Notes under the pieces: model-generated
What the model saw: the letters and a program-made list of their open reading frames with translations, nothing else
What the model was told of the DNA's origin: nothing
Database searches by the model: none
Position numbers and translations under genes: made by a program
NCBI RefSeq assembly: GCF_011320095.1
Contig: NZ_JAANOY010000001.1
Coordinates: forward strand, 1 to 64,000
Origin: Cognatiluteimonas telluris
Lineage (GTDB): Bacteria > Pseudomonadota > Gammaproteobacteria > Xanthomonadales > Xanthomonadaceae
Reading direction: 5' to 3'
DNA: 64,000 nt
In this document: in pieces, positions 9,023 to 18,562 of the stretch
Layout of the letters: each line of letters begins with the position of its first letter
How positions within the stretch are numbered: position 1 is the first letter of the stretch

Positions 9023-9658
9023 ATGCGCGTGTTGATCGCCGACGACCACACGATGGTCCGCGAAAGCCTGGTGAGCGTGCTGCAGGCCGACGGCGACGTG
9101 CAGGTCGTCGCGCAGGCCAGCGACGGCGTCGAGGCCTTGGAAAAAGCACTGCAGCTGCGCCCGGACGTGGTCGTCGTCGACCTGTCGATGCCGCGCCTCG
9201 GCGGGCTGGAAGTGGTGCGCAGGTTGCGCGCGCAGCTGCCCACCACGCGCGTGCTGGTGCTGACCATGCACCAGGAGGACGAGTACGTGCTGCAGGCCGT
9301 GCGCGCGGGCGCGTCGGGCTACCTGGTCAAGGACAGCGCGGCGGCCGAACTGCTCGCCGCCGTGCGCAGCCTGCATGCCGGGCACGGACATTTCGGCCCG
9401 CAGGCGGCGCGGACGATGGCCGTACAGCTGCAGCATCCCGAGCGCACCCTCGACGACCCCTATGGCCGCCTGACCACCCGCGAACGCGAGGTCCTGCACC
9501 TGATCGCCGAGGGCATGACCACCAAGGAAATCGCGCGCCGCCTGGGCATCAGCGCCAAGACCGCGGAGAACCACCGTGGCCACGTGCTGGAGAAACTCGA
9601 CATGCGCAACACCGCCGAGCTCGTGCGCTACGCGCTGCGCAAGGGCCTGCTGGATTGA
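9023..9658 (+). CDS. LuxR/NarL-family response regulator
   Basis: A 211-residue response regulator. The receiver domain (1-120) has the acidic pair in ADDHT, phospho-acceptor Asp53 in VVDLSMP, the conserved Thr in VLTMH and Lys in YLVKDS. The LuxR-type HTH (about 145-205) reads LTTREREVLHLIAEG, then TTKEIARRLGIS and KTAENHRGHV. It is the last member of the FHA-GAF/Ser-Thr kinase/histidine kinase operon and its DNA-binding output. Candidate targets in the window are the neighbouring exported protein, lipoprotein and protease genes, but no operator was identified. Confidence 0.95.
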   Translation: MRVLIADDHTMVRESLVSVLQADGDVQVVAQASDGVEALEKALQLRPDVVVVDLSMPRLGGLEVVRRLRAQLPTTRVLVLTMHQEDEYVLQAVRAGASGYLVKDSAAAELLAAVRSLHAGHGHFGPQAARTMAVQLQHPERTLDDPYGRLTTREREVLHLIAEGMTTKEIARRLGISAKTAENHRGHVLEKLDMRNTAELVRYALRKGLLD

Positions 9659-9724
9659 GGTCGGGCGATGCAGGCGTCCGCGGCGCGGTTGTATGCTCGA
9701 CCCATCTTCCCGCGGAGAGTCCGG

Positions 9725-10204
9725 ATGACGCGTTTCCCGATGGTGGCCACCGCGCTGTTGACTGCGTGCCTGTTGCTGACAGCCTGCCGCACCGGCCCCG
9801 TGCGGCGCGTGTCGGAGCCTGCGGTCAACATCCAGCAGCTCACCGTGCGCGCCGACGGCAACTGGTCGGTGGACCTGCGCATCAACAATTTCAGCAACGT
9901 GCCGATGCGCTTCGATCGGATGGCGTTGGCGCTGACGGTCGGTGGCGAAGCGGCCGGCACGCTCCAGGGCGAGCCCGCGCTGTCGATCGGTCCCGAATCC
10001 GCGGATGTCGCCACCGTTTCGCTGGCACCGACGCCGGCGGCGAAGATCGCGGTCGCCGATGCGCTGGTGCGCAAGGGCAGCATCGCCTATGCGCTCAAGG
10101 GCACGCTCGATGCCGCCGCCGAGGACAGCCGCGCGCGCAGCTACGACGTCGAGCGCAACAACACATTGTCCGCCGTGCCGGGCATCGCCGGCGTCCTGCG
10201 CTGA
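9725..10204 (+). CDS. Small lipoprotein with LEA14/WHy-like domain
   Basis: A 159-residue protein that starts with a lipoprotein signal (VATALLTACLLLTAC, lipobox LLTAC, Cys near residue 20). The mature domain has the pattern of LEA-type 2 / WHy domains: a beta-sandwich with a hydrophobic N(F/V)-rich strand (LRINNFSNVPMRFDRMAL) and a later ALKGTLDA strand. An upstream ATG at 9668 would add 19 basic residues; the 9725 ATG is preceded by GGAGAG and is better placed. It lies 66 bp after the response regulator on the same strand. The function of such bacterial WHy lipoproteins is not clear; an envelope or stress role is a guess. The fold assignment is by eye. Confidence 0.75.
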   Translation: MTRFPMVATALLTACLLLTACRTGPVRRVSEPAVNIQQLTVRADGNWSVDLRINNFSNVPMRFDRMALALTVGGEAAGTLQGEPALSIGPESADVATVSLAPTPAAKIAVADALVRKGSIAYALKGTLDAAAEDSRARSYDVERNNTLSAVPGIAGVLR

Positions 10205-10279
10205 ACCCCGCATTCCCGTAGCCCTGGGGCTACAAATCAACCGTCCATCTGTACCCCGCCAACGGATCAAGCTGCCTCC

Positions 10280-12070
10280 ATGAGCACCTATCGCGCGCCC
10301 CTGTCCGACATGCGTTTCGTCCTGTTCGACCTGCTCGGGGCCGATGCGCTGTTCGCGCGCCTGGGGTTTGCCGAGGCCACCCGCGACGTGGTCGATGCGG
10401 TGCTCGAGGAAGGCGCGCGGTTTTCCGAAACCGTGCTCGCGCCGCTCAACCGCGTGGGCGACGAGGCCGGTTGCCAGCTCGACCCGGCGACCGGCGACGT
10501 CACCACCCCACCGGGCTTCCGCCAGGCCTACGCGCACTACGTCGACGCCGGCTGGGCCGGGCTCGTGTCGCCGGTCGAATACGGTGGCCAGGGCTTGCCG
10601 CAGACCGTCGGCGTCCCGGTCAAGGAAATGATCGACGCGGGCAACCTGGCGTGGGGCAACTTCCCGCTGCTCACCCATGGCGCCACCGAAGCACTACTGC
10701 ACCACGGCGAGGACTGGCAGCGCGATGCATTCCTGGGCCCGATCGTGGAAGGCCGCTGGACCGGGACGATGTGCCTGACCGAGCCGCATTGCGGCAGCGA
10801 CCTCGGGCTGCTGCGCACCCGGGCAACGCCCAACGACGACGGCAGCCATGCCATCACCGGCACCAAGATCTTCATCACCGCCGGCGAGCACGATTTCACC
10901 GACAACATCGTGCACCTGGTGCTGGCGCGGCTGCCGGACGCGCCCGCGGGGAGCAAAGGCATCTCGATGTTCATCGTGCCGAAGTTCCAGATCGCCCGCG
11001 ATGGCAGCGTTGGCGCACGCAATGCGCTGCGCTGCGGCGCGCTCGAACACAAGATGGGCATCCACGGCTCGGCAACCTGCGTGATGAATTTCGACGGCGC
11101 CCAGGGCTGGCTGATCGGCGAGCCGCACAAGGGACTGGCGGCGATGTTCACCATGATGAACACCGCGCGGCTCGCGGTCGGGTTGCAGGGGCTCGGGCTG
11201 GCCGACCGCGCGTACCAGAATGCCTTGCGCTACAGCCGCGAACGCCTGCAGATGCGCTCGCTGTCGGGCGCCAAGGCGCCGGACAAGCCGGCCGATCCGC
11301 TCATCGTCCATCCCGACGTGCGGCGCATGCTGCTGACCCAGAAGGCGCTGGTCGAAGGCGGTCGCGCGCTGGCCTACCACGCCGCGTCGCTGCTCGACAT
11401 CGCCGCGCATGCCGACGATGCCGGCGAACGCGAGCGCGCCGAAGCGCTGCTCGGCTTCCTCATCCCGATCGTCAAGGCCTGCCTCACCGAGTGGGGCGTG
11501 GAATGCACTTACCACGCGCTGCAGTGCTTCGGCGGCCATGGCTACATCGCCGAGCACGGCATGGAGCAACTGGCGCGCGATGCGCGCATCACCACCCTGT
11601 ACGAAGGCACCACCGGCATCCAGGCGCTGGACCTGGTCGGTCGCAAGCTGCTGCAGCTGCGCGGCGCGGGGCTGAAACAGATGCTGGCGATGATCGAGCA
11701 GTTCTGCATCGAGCAGCAGGGCAATGCCGCCGTGGCCGAATTCATCGCGCCGCTGCGCGACAAGGCCGGCGAATGGCAGCAGCTGTCGCTGGCGATCGCA
11801 CAAAGCGCGCAGGGCGATGCCGACGAGATCGGCGCCGCCGCCTACGATTACCTGTTCCATTCGGGCTACGTCGCGCTGGCCTACTGGTGGGCCCGCAGCG
11901 TGGCGGCGGCCGAAGCGTCCTCGCAGCCGGAGTCGTTCAAGCAGGCCAAGCGCGAAACCGCCCGCTTCTACTTCGCGCGCATCCTGCCGCGCACGCTGGT
12001 GCACCGGCAGGCGATCGAAAGCGGCGCGGCGTCGCTGATGTCGCTGCAGGCGGCGGAGTTCGGCACCTAG
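10280..12070 (+). CDS. Acyl-CoA dehydrogenase with extended C-terminal domain
   Basis: A 596-residue FAD-dependent acyl-CoA dehydrogenase that would catalyse the first dehydrogenation of fatty acyl-CoA beta-oxidation. Visible signatures are MCLTEPHCGSDLG (FAD/substrate loop, about 155-170), HKMGIHGSATC, LQCFGGHGYI and the catalytic-base region TLYEGTTGIQALDLVGRK with its Glu. At about 600 residues it belongs to the longer class with an extra C-terminal helical domain seen in many proteobacteria. It stands alone between the lipoprotein and HNH genes, with about 75 bp before and 140 bp after. The substrate chain length cannot be read from the sequence. Confidence 0.93.
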   Translation: MSTYRAPLSDMRFVLFDLLGADALFARLGFAEATRDVVDAVLEEGARFSETVLAPLNRVGDEAGCQLDPATGDVTTPPGFRQAYAHYVDAGWAGLVSPVEYGGQGLPQTVGVPVKEMIDAGNLAWGNFPLLTHGATEALLHHGEDWQRDAFLGPIVEGRWTGTMCLTEPHCGSDLGLLRTRATPNDDGSHAITGTKIFITAGEHDFTDNIVHLVLARLPDAPAGSKGISMFIVPKFQIARDGSVGARNALRCGALEHKMGIHGSATCVMNFDGAQGWLIGEPHKGLAAMFTMMNTARLAVGLQGLGLADRAYQNALRYSRERLQMRSLSGAKAPDKPADPLIVHPDVRRMLLTQKALVEGGRALAYHAASLLDIAAHADDAGERERAEALLGFLIPIVKACLTEWGVECTYHALQCFGGHGYIAEHGMEQLARDARITTLYEGTTGIQALDLVGRKLLQLRGAGLKQMLAMIEQFCIEQQGNAAVAEFIAPLRDKAGEWQQLSLAIAQSAQGDADEIGAAAYDYLFHSGYVALAYWWARSVAAAEASSQPESFKQAKRETARFYFARILPRTLVHRQAIESGAASLMSLQAAEFGT

Positions 12071-12212
12071 CCGGCCTCGGGCTGACGCACGGGTTGGAAC
12101 CGGCTGGCAGGCGCTGCGGCAGCCAGGCCTCGCGTGCTCCACGTCCCGGCACGCAGCCCCGACCGGTCCTTCGCTACCCAAAGCACCGGCGACCCGGTAT
12201 AAACGGGAGTTG

Positions 12213-12884
12213 ATGGAGACCGACACAGCGAAGCTTCGCTTGGTCCGCACCGGGACGCTCGCCGATCCCGGCCTCGCGCCGGTCACCCCCACCTTGCTCC
12301 CCGCCGCGCCGGCCCGCCTGGATGCCGTCCGCCTGCTGTCGCTGGACGCGCACGGCCGCGTCCTCGACTGGATGAGCTGGCAGGACGCCACCTGCCTGTA
12401 CGTCCGCGGCGCCGTGGCATGGACGCTGGGCGATCCCTGCCTGAGCGTGCATGGCGGCACCAGCCGCGAGAGCGGCCGGCAGAGCGTGCTCGAGCTGCAT
12501 CCGATCGTGGCCGCGCGCGGCCACGCCAGCCCGCGCGCGCTGGATCCCACGCCGGCGTTGACCAATGCCGCCTTGTTCGCCCGCGACCAGCACCTGTGCC
12601 TCTATTGCGGGCGCGATTTCGCGCGCCAGCACCTGACCCGGGACCACGTGGTGCCGCTGTCGCGGGGTGGCCGCGATGTCTGGGAAAACGTGGTGGCCGC
12701 CTGCTTCCACTGCAACTCGCGCAAGGGCGGACGTACCCCGCAGCAGGCGTCGATGCCGCTGCTGGCGGTGCCGTACCGGCCGAGCTGGGTGGAGCACCTG
12801 ATCCTGTCCAACCGCAACATCCTGGCCGACCAGATGGCGTTCCTGAGGAACCACCTGCCCAAGCGCAGTCGTTGCCTGGCCTGA
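12213..12884 (+). CDS. HNH endonuclease domain protein
   Basis: A 223-residue protein with a C-terminal HNH nuclease domain (about 125-175): CLYCGRDF, then LTRDHVVPLSRGG, then WENVVAACFHCNSRKG. The two CxxC pairs form a zinc site and the central His-Asn-His set is complete. The N-terminal half has no recognised domain. The ORF could begin at a TTG (12210), but the ATG at 12213 was taken; GGGAG at 12205-12209 is unusually close to either. Stand-alone proteins of this design are common in proteobacteria and their substrate is mostly unknown. There is no restriction, toxin or phage gene beside it. Confidence 0.85.
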   Translation: METDTAKLRLVRTGTLADPGLAPVTPTLLPAAPARLDAVRLLSLDAHGRVLDWMSWQDATCLYVRGAVAWTLGDPCLSVHGGTSRESGRQSVLELHPIVAARGHASPRALDPTPALTNAALFARDQHLCLYCGRDFARQHLTRDHVVPLSRGGRDVWENVVAACFHCNSRKGGRTPQQASMPLLAVPYRPSWVEHLILSNRNILADQMAFLRNHLPKRSRCLA

Positions 12885-12948
12885 CTGCTCGGCCCGCTGG
12901 CGCGATCAACTTCGCTACACTCGAATTCTTCCCGACGGGATCACGGCA

Positions 12949-14052
12949 ATGGCGTTGACGCTTGGCTTTACCGGCATGGACTCGTCCACGGAGGCTGCCC
13001 TCACGGCCGCCTTCCAGCAAGCCAATGCCCGCGCGGGCAACGCGTGGCAGGTCAAGCCGGACAGCGAGGCCGACCATGTCATCGTCGACATGGACAGCAT
13101 GTACGGGCCCATGAGCTGGCTGCGCCTGCATGCGGCGGGCAAGCAGGTGATCGGCCTGACCTCCGCGCCGCGCACGCAGACGGATTTCCATCTCGCGCGT
13201 CCGTTCGACGCCGACAGCGTCGCGGCGCTGCTTGCTTCCCTGGCCGAGGGGAAGCCCGCCGTCGCCCCGCACCCGACGCCCTCGGGCATGTCGCCCTCGC
13301 CGGTCCCGCAGGATGTCCTGCCCGAGGAACACCCGCTGCCCGTCGACGAGGAAGCCGAGGCTCCTGCCCCCGCGCCGCGATTGCCGCGCTCGGTCGAGGC
13401 CGGAACCCTCGCTCCGGCGACCATCGAACCGCCGACCGCCGCCGTGACGAGCCCGCCACCGGAAGCGCCGCCCGCGCCGCCGCCGCGCGAGCGCTGCTTC
13501 GCCGACTGGCTGGCACCGGGACTGCTGCATGGGCGTTTCCGCTATCGCCGTGCCACCGCGCATCCGGTGCTGATCGATGCCGACGCGCGCCAGTACTTTT
13601 CCACCACCTCGCTCAAGCCGCTGGCGGAATCCCTGGACGGCGTGGTGGCGCGCGATGATTTCCAGCCGGTCGATGCGGCCACCTGGGCCCGGGAGTCCGC
13701 CCCGCTGGGTGCGGCGCAACCATTGAACCGCTTGCAGTGGTTCGGCGGCCTGGTCGCAGGCAAGGGCTCGCTGCTGTCCGAATTCGATCCCGCTGGCCGC
13801 TACCGCCTGGGCAAGTGGCCGCAGACAGAACGCGAGTTTCCCAAGCACTTCCGGATCGCGACCGCGATGATGAAAGGCCCCGCGACGATCGACGAAATCG
13901 CTTCGGCCAGCGGCGTCCCGGCCGCGGACGTGGCCGATTTCGTCAATGCCAGCCTGGTCAGCGGCTATGCCGAGCACGTGCCCGACACCGCCGCCGAGAC
14001 CACGGAGCCGCCGAAGCCGGCTGGGCTGTTCGGCCGCCTGCGCGGGAAATAG
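12949..14052 (+). CDS. Receiver-like / winged-helix protein of unknown function
   Basis: A 367-residue protein with three visible parts. Residues 1-100 have a receiver-like beta/alpha pattern ([35 protein letters not shown]) but lack the paired acidic residues near the N-terminus, so phosphorylation is doubtful. Residues 100-180 form a Pro/Ala-rich linker. Residues 180-355 form a basic and aromatic domain ending in a winged-helix-like segment ([18 protein letters not shown], then [15 protein letters not shown]). It may be a pseudo-receiver linked to a regulatory domain; I do not recognise a named family. It lies 67 bp upstream of dxs on the same strand and may share its transcript. Confidence 0.6.
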   Translation: MALTLGFTGMDSSTEAALTAAFQQANARAGNAWQVKPDSEADHVIVDMDSMYGPMSWLRLHAAGKQVIGLTSAPRTQTDFHLARPFDADSVAALLASLAEGKPAVAPHPTPSGMSPSPVPQDVLPEEHPLPVDEEAEAPAPAPRLPRSVEAGTLAPATIEPPTAAVTSPPPEAPPAPPPRERCFADWLAPGLLHGRFRYRRATAHPVLIDADARQYFSTTSLKPLAESLDGVVARDDFQPVDAATWARESAPLGAAQPLNRLQWFGGLVAGKGSLLSEFDPAGRYRLGKWPQTEREFPKHFRIATAMMKGPATIDEIASASGVPAADVADFVNASLVSGYAEHVPDTAAETTEPPKPAGLFGRLRGK

Positions 14053-14119
14053 GCACGCCGGGCAGGCGCCGCCCGCCGTTTTCCTTGCCCGTCACGCCGG
14101 TGGCGGCGAAAATGGGCGG

Positions 14120-16039
14120 ATGACCGAAACCTTCCCGATCGACGCCGCGCGCTACCCGCGCCTGGCGCGAATCGACTCGCCGTCCGACCTGCGCCAGCTT
14201 CCGATCGAAGAACTGCCAGCGGTCGCGGAAGAACTGCGGACGTACCTGATCGAGTCGGTGGGCAAGAGCGGCGGACATTTCGGCGCAGGACTGGGCGTGA
14301 TCGAATTGACGATCGCCCTGCACTATCTGTACGACACGCCGGAAGACCGCATCGTCTGGGACGTCGGCCACCAGAGTTACCCGCACAAGATCCTGACCGG
14401 CCGCCGCGACACCATCCGCACGGTGAAGCAGAAGGATGGCGTTGCGCCGTTCCCGAAACGGGAGGAAAGCGCGTACGACACCTTCGGGGTCGGCCATTCG
14501 TCGACCTCGATCTCCGCAGCGCTCGGCATGGCCATCGCCAATGCCCACGCGGGCAACGACCGCAAGGTCGTGGCCGTGATCGGCGACGGCGCGATGACGG
14601 CGGGCATGGCCTACGAGGCGCTCAACCACGCAGGCGGCATGGACCCCGAACCCAACCTGCTGGTGGTGCTCAACGACAATCGCATGTCGATATCGGAAAA
14701 CGTCGGCGGAATGACGCGCATGCTCGGCCGCATGACCGGCAGCCGTGCGCTGAACGCATTGCGCGAAGGCGGCAAGAAGCTGCTCGGGGACAAGAACAAC
14801 CCGACCGCGCGGTTCGTCCGTCGCTGGGAAGAACACTGGAAAGGCATGTTCGTGCCCTCGACGTTGTTCGAGGAAATGGGTTTCCACTACACCGGCCCGA
14901 TCGACGGCCATGACGTCGAAGCGCTGGTGGCCACGATGCGCACGCTGAAGACGCTCAAGGGGCCGCAGCTGCTGCACGTGATCACCACCAAGGGCAAGGG
15001 TTACGAGCTTGCCGAGGGCGACCAGATCGGCTACCACGCGGTGTCGCCGTTCGACCCGGAGCAAGGTGTCGTCAGCAAGGCGGCGGCAAGGAAACCGACC
15101 TATACCGATGTGTTTGGCGACTGGCTGTGCGACATGGCCGCGGCTGATCCGAAGCTTCTGGCGATCACGCCGGCAATGCGCGAGGGGTCCGGGCTGGTGC
15201 GGTTCAGCAGGGAATACCCCGACCGCTATTTCGACGTCGCGATCGCAGAACAGCACGCGGTGACGCTGGCGGCGGGCATGGCCTGCGAAGGAGCCAAACC
15301 GGTCGTCGCGATCTATTCGACCTTCCTGCAACGCGGATATGACCAGCTGGTGCATGACGTCGCGATCCAGGACCTGGATGTGCTGTTCGCCATCGATCGC
15401 GGTGGCGTGGTCGGCCCGGACGGCGCGACCCATGCCGGCAACCTCGACCTGAGCTTCCTGCGCTGCGTGCCGAACATGGTGCTGATGGCTCCATCCAACG
15501 AGAACGAGTGCCGGCAGATGCTCAGCACCGGCTTCGCGATCGATGGGCCGGCGGCCGTGCGTTATCCGCGCGGGAGCGGCCCTGGCGTGGCGATCGAGCC
15601 CTCACTGGCAACGCTTCCGGTCGGCAAGGCCGAGATTCGCCGGCGTGGGACGCGCATCGCGCTGCTGGCATTCGGAGCGATCGTTCCGGCCGCCGAGCAG
15701 GCAGGTGCCGCACTGGGCCTGACCGTTGTGAACATGCGGTTCGTGAAACCGCTCGATCGCGCGCTGTTGCTGGAGCTGGCGACTTCGCACGAGGGACTGG
15801 TCACGCTGGAAGACAATGTCGTTGCCGGTGGCGCCGGTTCGGGCGTGGCCGAGCTGCTGGCGGCCGAAGGCATCGCCATGCCGATATTGCACCTGGGGCT
15901 GCCCGACGCATTCCAGCACCATGCCAGCCGGGAGCAGTTGCTGGCCGAAGCAGGACTCGACGCCGACGGCATCCGCGCAGCGCTGTCGGCGCGCTGGCCC
16001 GCGCTCGCAAGCATGCCCTCGATGAGTGCGGTTGGCTGA
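14120..16039 (+). CDS. dxs: 1-deoxy-D-xylulose-5-phosphate synthase
   Basis: This 639-residue enzyme condenses pyruvate and glyceraldehyde-3-phosphate into DXP, the first step of the MEP isoprenoid pathway and also a precursor for thiamine and pyridoxal. Signatures are the N-terminal [29 protein letters not shown], the thiamine-diphosphate motif [15 protein letters not shown] with downstream NDN, and the transketolase central domain ([19 protein letters not shown]). The length is standard. The start at 14120 was taken because it fits the family N-terminus; the longer ORF adds 58 unrelated residues. It ends against a bidirectional hairpin and faces the M4 protease gene. Confidence 0.97.
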   Translation: MTETFPIDAARYPRLARIDSPSDLRQLPIEELPAVAEELRTYLIESVGKSGGHFGAGLGVIELTIALHYLYDTPEDRIVWDVGHQSYPHKILTGRRDTIRTVKQKDGVAPFPKREESAYDTFGVGHSSTSISAALGMAIANAHAGNDRKVVAVIGDGAMTAGMAYEALNHAGGMDPEPNLLVVLNDNRMSISENVGGMTRMLGRMTGSRALNALREGGKKLLGDKNNPTARFVRRWEEHWKGMFVPSTLFEEMGFHYTGPIDGHDVEALVATMRTLKTLKGPQLLHVITTKGKGYELAEGDQIGYHAVSPFDPEQGVVSKAAARKPTYTDVFGDWLCDMAAADPKLLAITPAMREGSGLVRFSREYPDRYFDVAIAEQHAVTLAAGMACEGAKPVVAIYSTFLQRGYDQLVHDVAIQDLDVLFAIDRGGVVGPDGATHAGNLDLSFLRCVPNMVLMAPSNENECRQMLSTGFAIDGPAAVRYPRGSGPGVAIEPSLATLPVGKAEIRRRGTRIALLAFGAIVPAAEQAGAALGLTVVNMRFVKPLDRALLLELATSHEGLVTLEDNVVAGGAGSGVAELLAAEGIAMPILHLGLPDAFQHHASREQLLAEAGLDADGIRAALSARWPALASMPSMSAVG

Positions 16040-16102
16040 CCAAGCCGGTCTTATGGCCGCTCGATGGATCTTCCGCCCTGGCTTGGGCCATGTCGCCGAG
16101 AA

Positions 16103-16128
16103 AAACGGCCCGCTTGCGCGGGCCGTTT
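16103..16128. terminator. Bidirectional terminator between dxs and the M4 protease gene
   Basis: An 11-bp perfect inverted repeat (aaacggcccgc / gcgggccgttt) with a TTGC loop lies between the convergent genes ending at 16039 and 16149. It is flanked by A-rich sequence on one side and TTTCATT on the other, so it can act in both directions. Confidence 0.85.
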
Positions 16129-16148
16129 CATTCACTGCTGCCGGAAGC

Positions 16149-17822
16149 TCAGCGAAGCGTCGGCGCGGGGGCCGCGACTCCAACCGCATCCCACGCTGCC
16201 GCCACCGCGGCGTACTTGGCCGAACCGAAGCCGTACAGCTCGGTTGCCGCATCGAGCGTCGCCGCACGTGCCCCCGCGTAGTCGGTATTCGACGTCATGT
16301 AATGGGTCATTGCGCGGTACCAGATCTGCTGCGCGGCCTTGCGGCCGATCTTGACCAGACTGGTATTCCCGTTGCACACCAGGTCGGCCACCTTCAGGTT
16401 GGCCCAGGTGCCCGCTCCGAAGCCACTCGGCACCGTCGCGCCCGCGACGAGCAGGTAGTAGAAGTGGTTGGCGACGCCAGAACTGTAATGCACGTCCAGG
16501 TCGCCGATATCGCTGGAGTAGCAGTCCCGCGAACCTCCATCCAGGCTGGGCTTGAACATGTAGCGCAGTGCCTTGGTGCCGTCGTTGTGCGTGAAAATCT
16601 TCTCGCCGATCATGTAGTCGCCCGGGTCTTTGGCGTTGTTCGCGTAGAACTCCACCATGGTGCCCATGATGTCCGAATTGGCCTCGTTCAGTCCGCCCGA
16701 CTCGCCTTCATAGTTGAGATTAGCGGTATTGGACGTGACCCCGTGCGACATTTCATGGCCGGCGACATCCAGCGCGATCAGCGGGTTCGCCGTCACGCCG
16801 TTGTCGCCATCGCCGAAGGTCATGCAGAAGCAGCCGTCAAACCAGAACGCGTTGAAATAGTTGCGCCCGTAATGCACGCGGCTCAGGGCGCCCTGGCCGT
16901 TGTCGGCAATGCCATGGCGGCCGTGGACATCGAGGTAATAGTCCCAGGTCATGGCAACGCCGTAATGGGCGTCGGCGGCGACGGTCTTTGAACTCGTCAA
17001 CGTCCCGGTGCCCCACTTGTTGTCGGCATCCTTGTAGGTGGAACCCATGCCGGCGGTGCGCATTGCCATGTTGGTGGTATAGCCATTCCCGCGCGTCTGG
17101 TCGATCAGCTCGTAGTGACCGCCACAGTTGGTCGTGTTCAATGCCACGGCACCTTCGGTGAGGGTCTTGCCACTGCCGACGGCCGCCGTGGCCGCTACGT
17201 TGCGGGTCTGCTGCGTCACGCTCGAGATGCAGCTGCCATCCGGACCGGGGATGGCCGTTTCAACGGTATCCCATTGCTTCAGGACCCGGCCGCTGGTGGC
17301 ATCGACGAAATAATGCATGTCGGTCGGGGTCTGGTCGCGCTTGATCCCCGAGAAGACGACTTCATACGCCAGCACCGGCTTCGCGCCGAGCGCGTAGACA
17401 ACCAGGTGTGCCTTGGGCGCACCCTTGAAGCCGGCGCCAAACCGGGTCCCGGCTTCGACGATGGCGTGGTTGGCGTCGATGGACGGCACCAGCCCGGGAC
17501 GCGCGGTGGTGGTCAGGGTCTGGCTGACGCCGACGACCTTGCCGTTGCGCGAGTGCAGGACGAAATCCCCGCCAATCACCGGCAGGCCGCGATAGGTGCG
17601 CTGGAACCTGACGTGTTCCGTGCCCTTGGCATCGATATCGGCATCGGAGGCACGGAATGCATCCGCCGAGGCACGCCGCACGACCTTCGCCGCGGGCCCG
17701 TCGATCAGCGCCTTCGCGCGAACCACCGCCGAGGAATGCAGCGCGTTGCCGGCGAATGCCGGCGCGGAAGCAGCGAGCGCGGACACGATCGCAATGGTTA
17801 ACAAACGGGACTGCAGTTGCAT
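16149..17822 (-). CDS. Secreted M4 (thermolysin-like) zinc metalloprotease
   Basis: A 557-residue preproprotease. A signal peptide (LLTIAIVSALAASAPAFA) is followed by an FTP/PepSY-type propeptide (about 27-195; RGLPVIGGDFVLH, then LAYEVVFSG) and the M4 catalytic domain. Zinc ligands are in HEMSH (356-360, with catalytic Glu357), and Glu380 in GGLNEANSDIMG is the third ligand. The proton-donor His region is DVHYSSGVANHFYYLL. The start at 17822 has a GGGGGA Shine-Dalgarno; the longer ORF adds 44 residues that do not belong to a signal peptide. It is the last gene of the minus-strand secretion region, 162 bp after the acetyltransferase-like gene, and ends at a strong terminator. It should be an extracellular broad-specificity endopeptidase. 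Confidence 0.95.
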   Translation of the reverse strand: MQLQSRLLTIAIVSALAASAPAFAGNALHSSAVVRAKALIDGPAAKVVRRASADAFRASDADIDAKGTEHVRFQRTYRGLPVIGGDFVLHSRNGKVVGVSQTLTTTARPGLVPSIDANHAIVEAGTRFGAGFKGAPKAHLVVYALGAKPVLAYEVVFSGIKRDQTPTDMHYFVDATSGRVLKQWDTVETAIPGPDGSCISSVTQQTRNVAATAAVGSGKTLTEGAVALNTTNCGGHYELIDQTRGNGYTTNMAMRTAGMGSTYKDADNKWGTGTLTSSKTVAADAHYGVAMTWDYYLDVHGRHGIADNGQGALSRVHYGRNYFNAFWFDGCFCMTFGDGDNGVTANPLIALDVAGHEMSHGVTSNTANLNYEGESGGLNEANSDIMGTMVEFYANNAKDPGDYMIGEKIFTHNDGTKALRYMFKPSLDGGSRDCYSSDIGDLDVHYSSGVANHFYYLLVAGATVPSGFGAGTWANLKVADLVCNGNTSLVKIGRKAAQQIWYRAMTHYMTSNTDYAGARAATLDAATELYGFGSAKYAAVAAAWDAVGVAAPAPTLR

Positions 17823-17984
17823 GGATTTTCCCCCAGTGAATGATGATGCCCCGAAGGCGGAGCGAGACGGCTTTGACGCGAATTGGCGATGACCCTTGCC
17901 AGGCCACTTGGCGATCCTTGACTCCGCGGATGCCATCGCCGGCTCCGCTTCCACGAAATTTCGCTTGAACGCTTCCCTCCCGAG

Positions 17985-18524
17985 CTAACCCCGCACTGCC
18001 TGGCGCCCGCCCGGCGATGCCGCGCGCCTTTGGATGACGGTCGGCGGCAGCAGCAGTGCGCCCTCGAAGTACGAGACACGCAATTGCAGGCCCCGCGGCG
18101 AATAACCGATGAATGTCGTGGCGGCACTCTGGGCCATGTTGTAACGCGCCGCGAGCTGCGCGTTCTCCAACTCCAGTAGGATGCCAAGGCTCTCCGGCGC
18201 GGCCAGTGAAGCGTTATAGGCCTGCAGGACGCCTTTCGCGGATTCGAAGAACGGCCGCGTCTGGTTCTGTCCCCGGACCTCGGGCGTGAAGAACTGCCGG
18301 TAGTAGTACATCGGCTGGCGCAACCGCGGCAGTACCCGCAACACCGCGGTCCCGACGCCGCAGAGCGCACCATTCGTGCCGCGGGCGACACAGACGGCCT
18401 GGTCGGCGCGCGTGGCGGCCGATGCTGGGTCGGGCATGGCCTGGCCCCGCTGCCACATCGCCACGAGCTCTGCCTTCAGCTCGGGGGTGACCTGCTTCCA
18501 GACGGGGATGATCTCCATTGCCAC
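17985..18524 (-). CDS. Uncharacterised protein, possibly GNAT-fold (acetyltransferase-like)
   Basis: A 179-residue cytoplasmic protein starting MEIIPVWKQVTPELKAELV after a short VA. The sequence ALCGVGTAVLRVLPRL, then YYYRQFFTPEVRGQ, then a helix and FIGYSPRGLQLRVSYFEG resembles the strand/helix order of GNAT N-acyltransferases, but the acetyl-CoA loop is not canonical, so this is tentative. GAGG at 18531-18534 lies 6 nt before a GTG at 18524, favouring that start over the ATG at 18518 and over the longer ORF to 18566. It follows the EF-hand gene by 38 bp and probably shares an operon with it and the TIGR03032-like gene. Confidence 0.6.
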   Translation of the reverse strand: MAMEIIPVWKQVTPELKAELVAMWQRGQAMPDPASAATRADQAVCVARGTNGALCGVGTAVLRVLPRLRQPMYYYRQFFTPEVRGQNQTRPFFESAKGVLQAYNASLAAPESLGILLELENAQLAARYNMAQSAATTFIGYSPRGLQLRVSYFEGALLLPPTVIQRRAASPGGRQAVRG

Positions 18525-18562
18525 GGCTGACCTCGGTTCGGGACTGCGAGCCATGCTCGAAG

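Noticed and set aside
7292-10678. A 1128-residue minus-strand ORF across the histidine kinase, response regulator and lipoprotein genes
   Set aside because: It crosses several real genes and shows only the His/Arg/Ala-rich composition typical of antisense frames.
10471-12565. Long frames overlapping the acyl-CoA dehydrogenase on both strands (10471-12213 plus, 10694-12565 minus)
   Set aside because: They are shadows of the dehydrogenase, rich in Arg/Gly/Ala and without domain signals.
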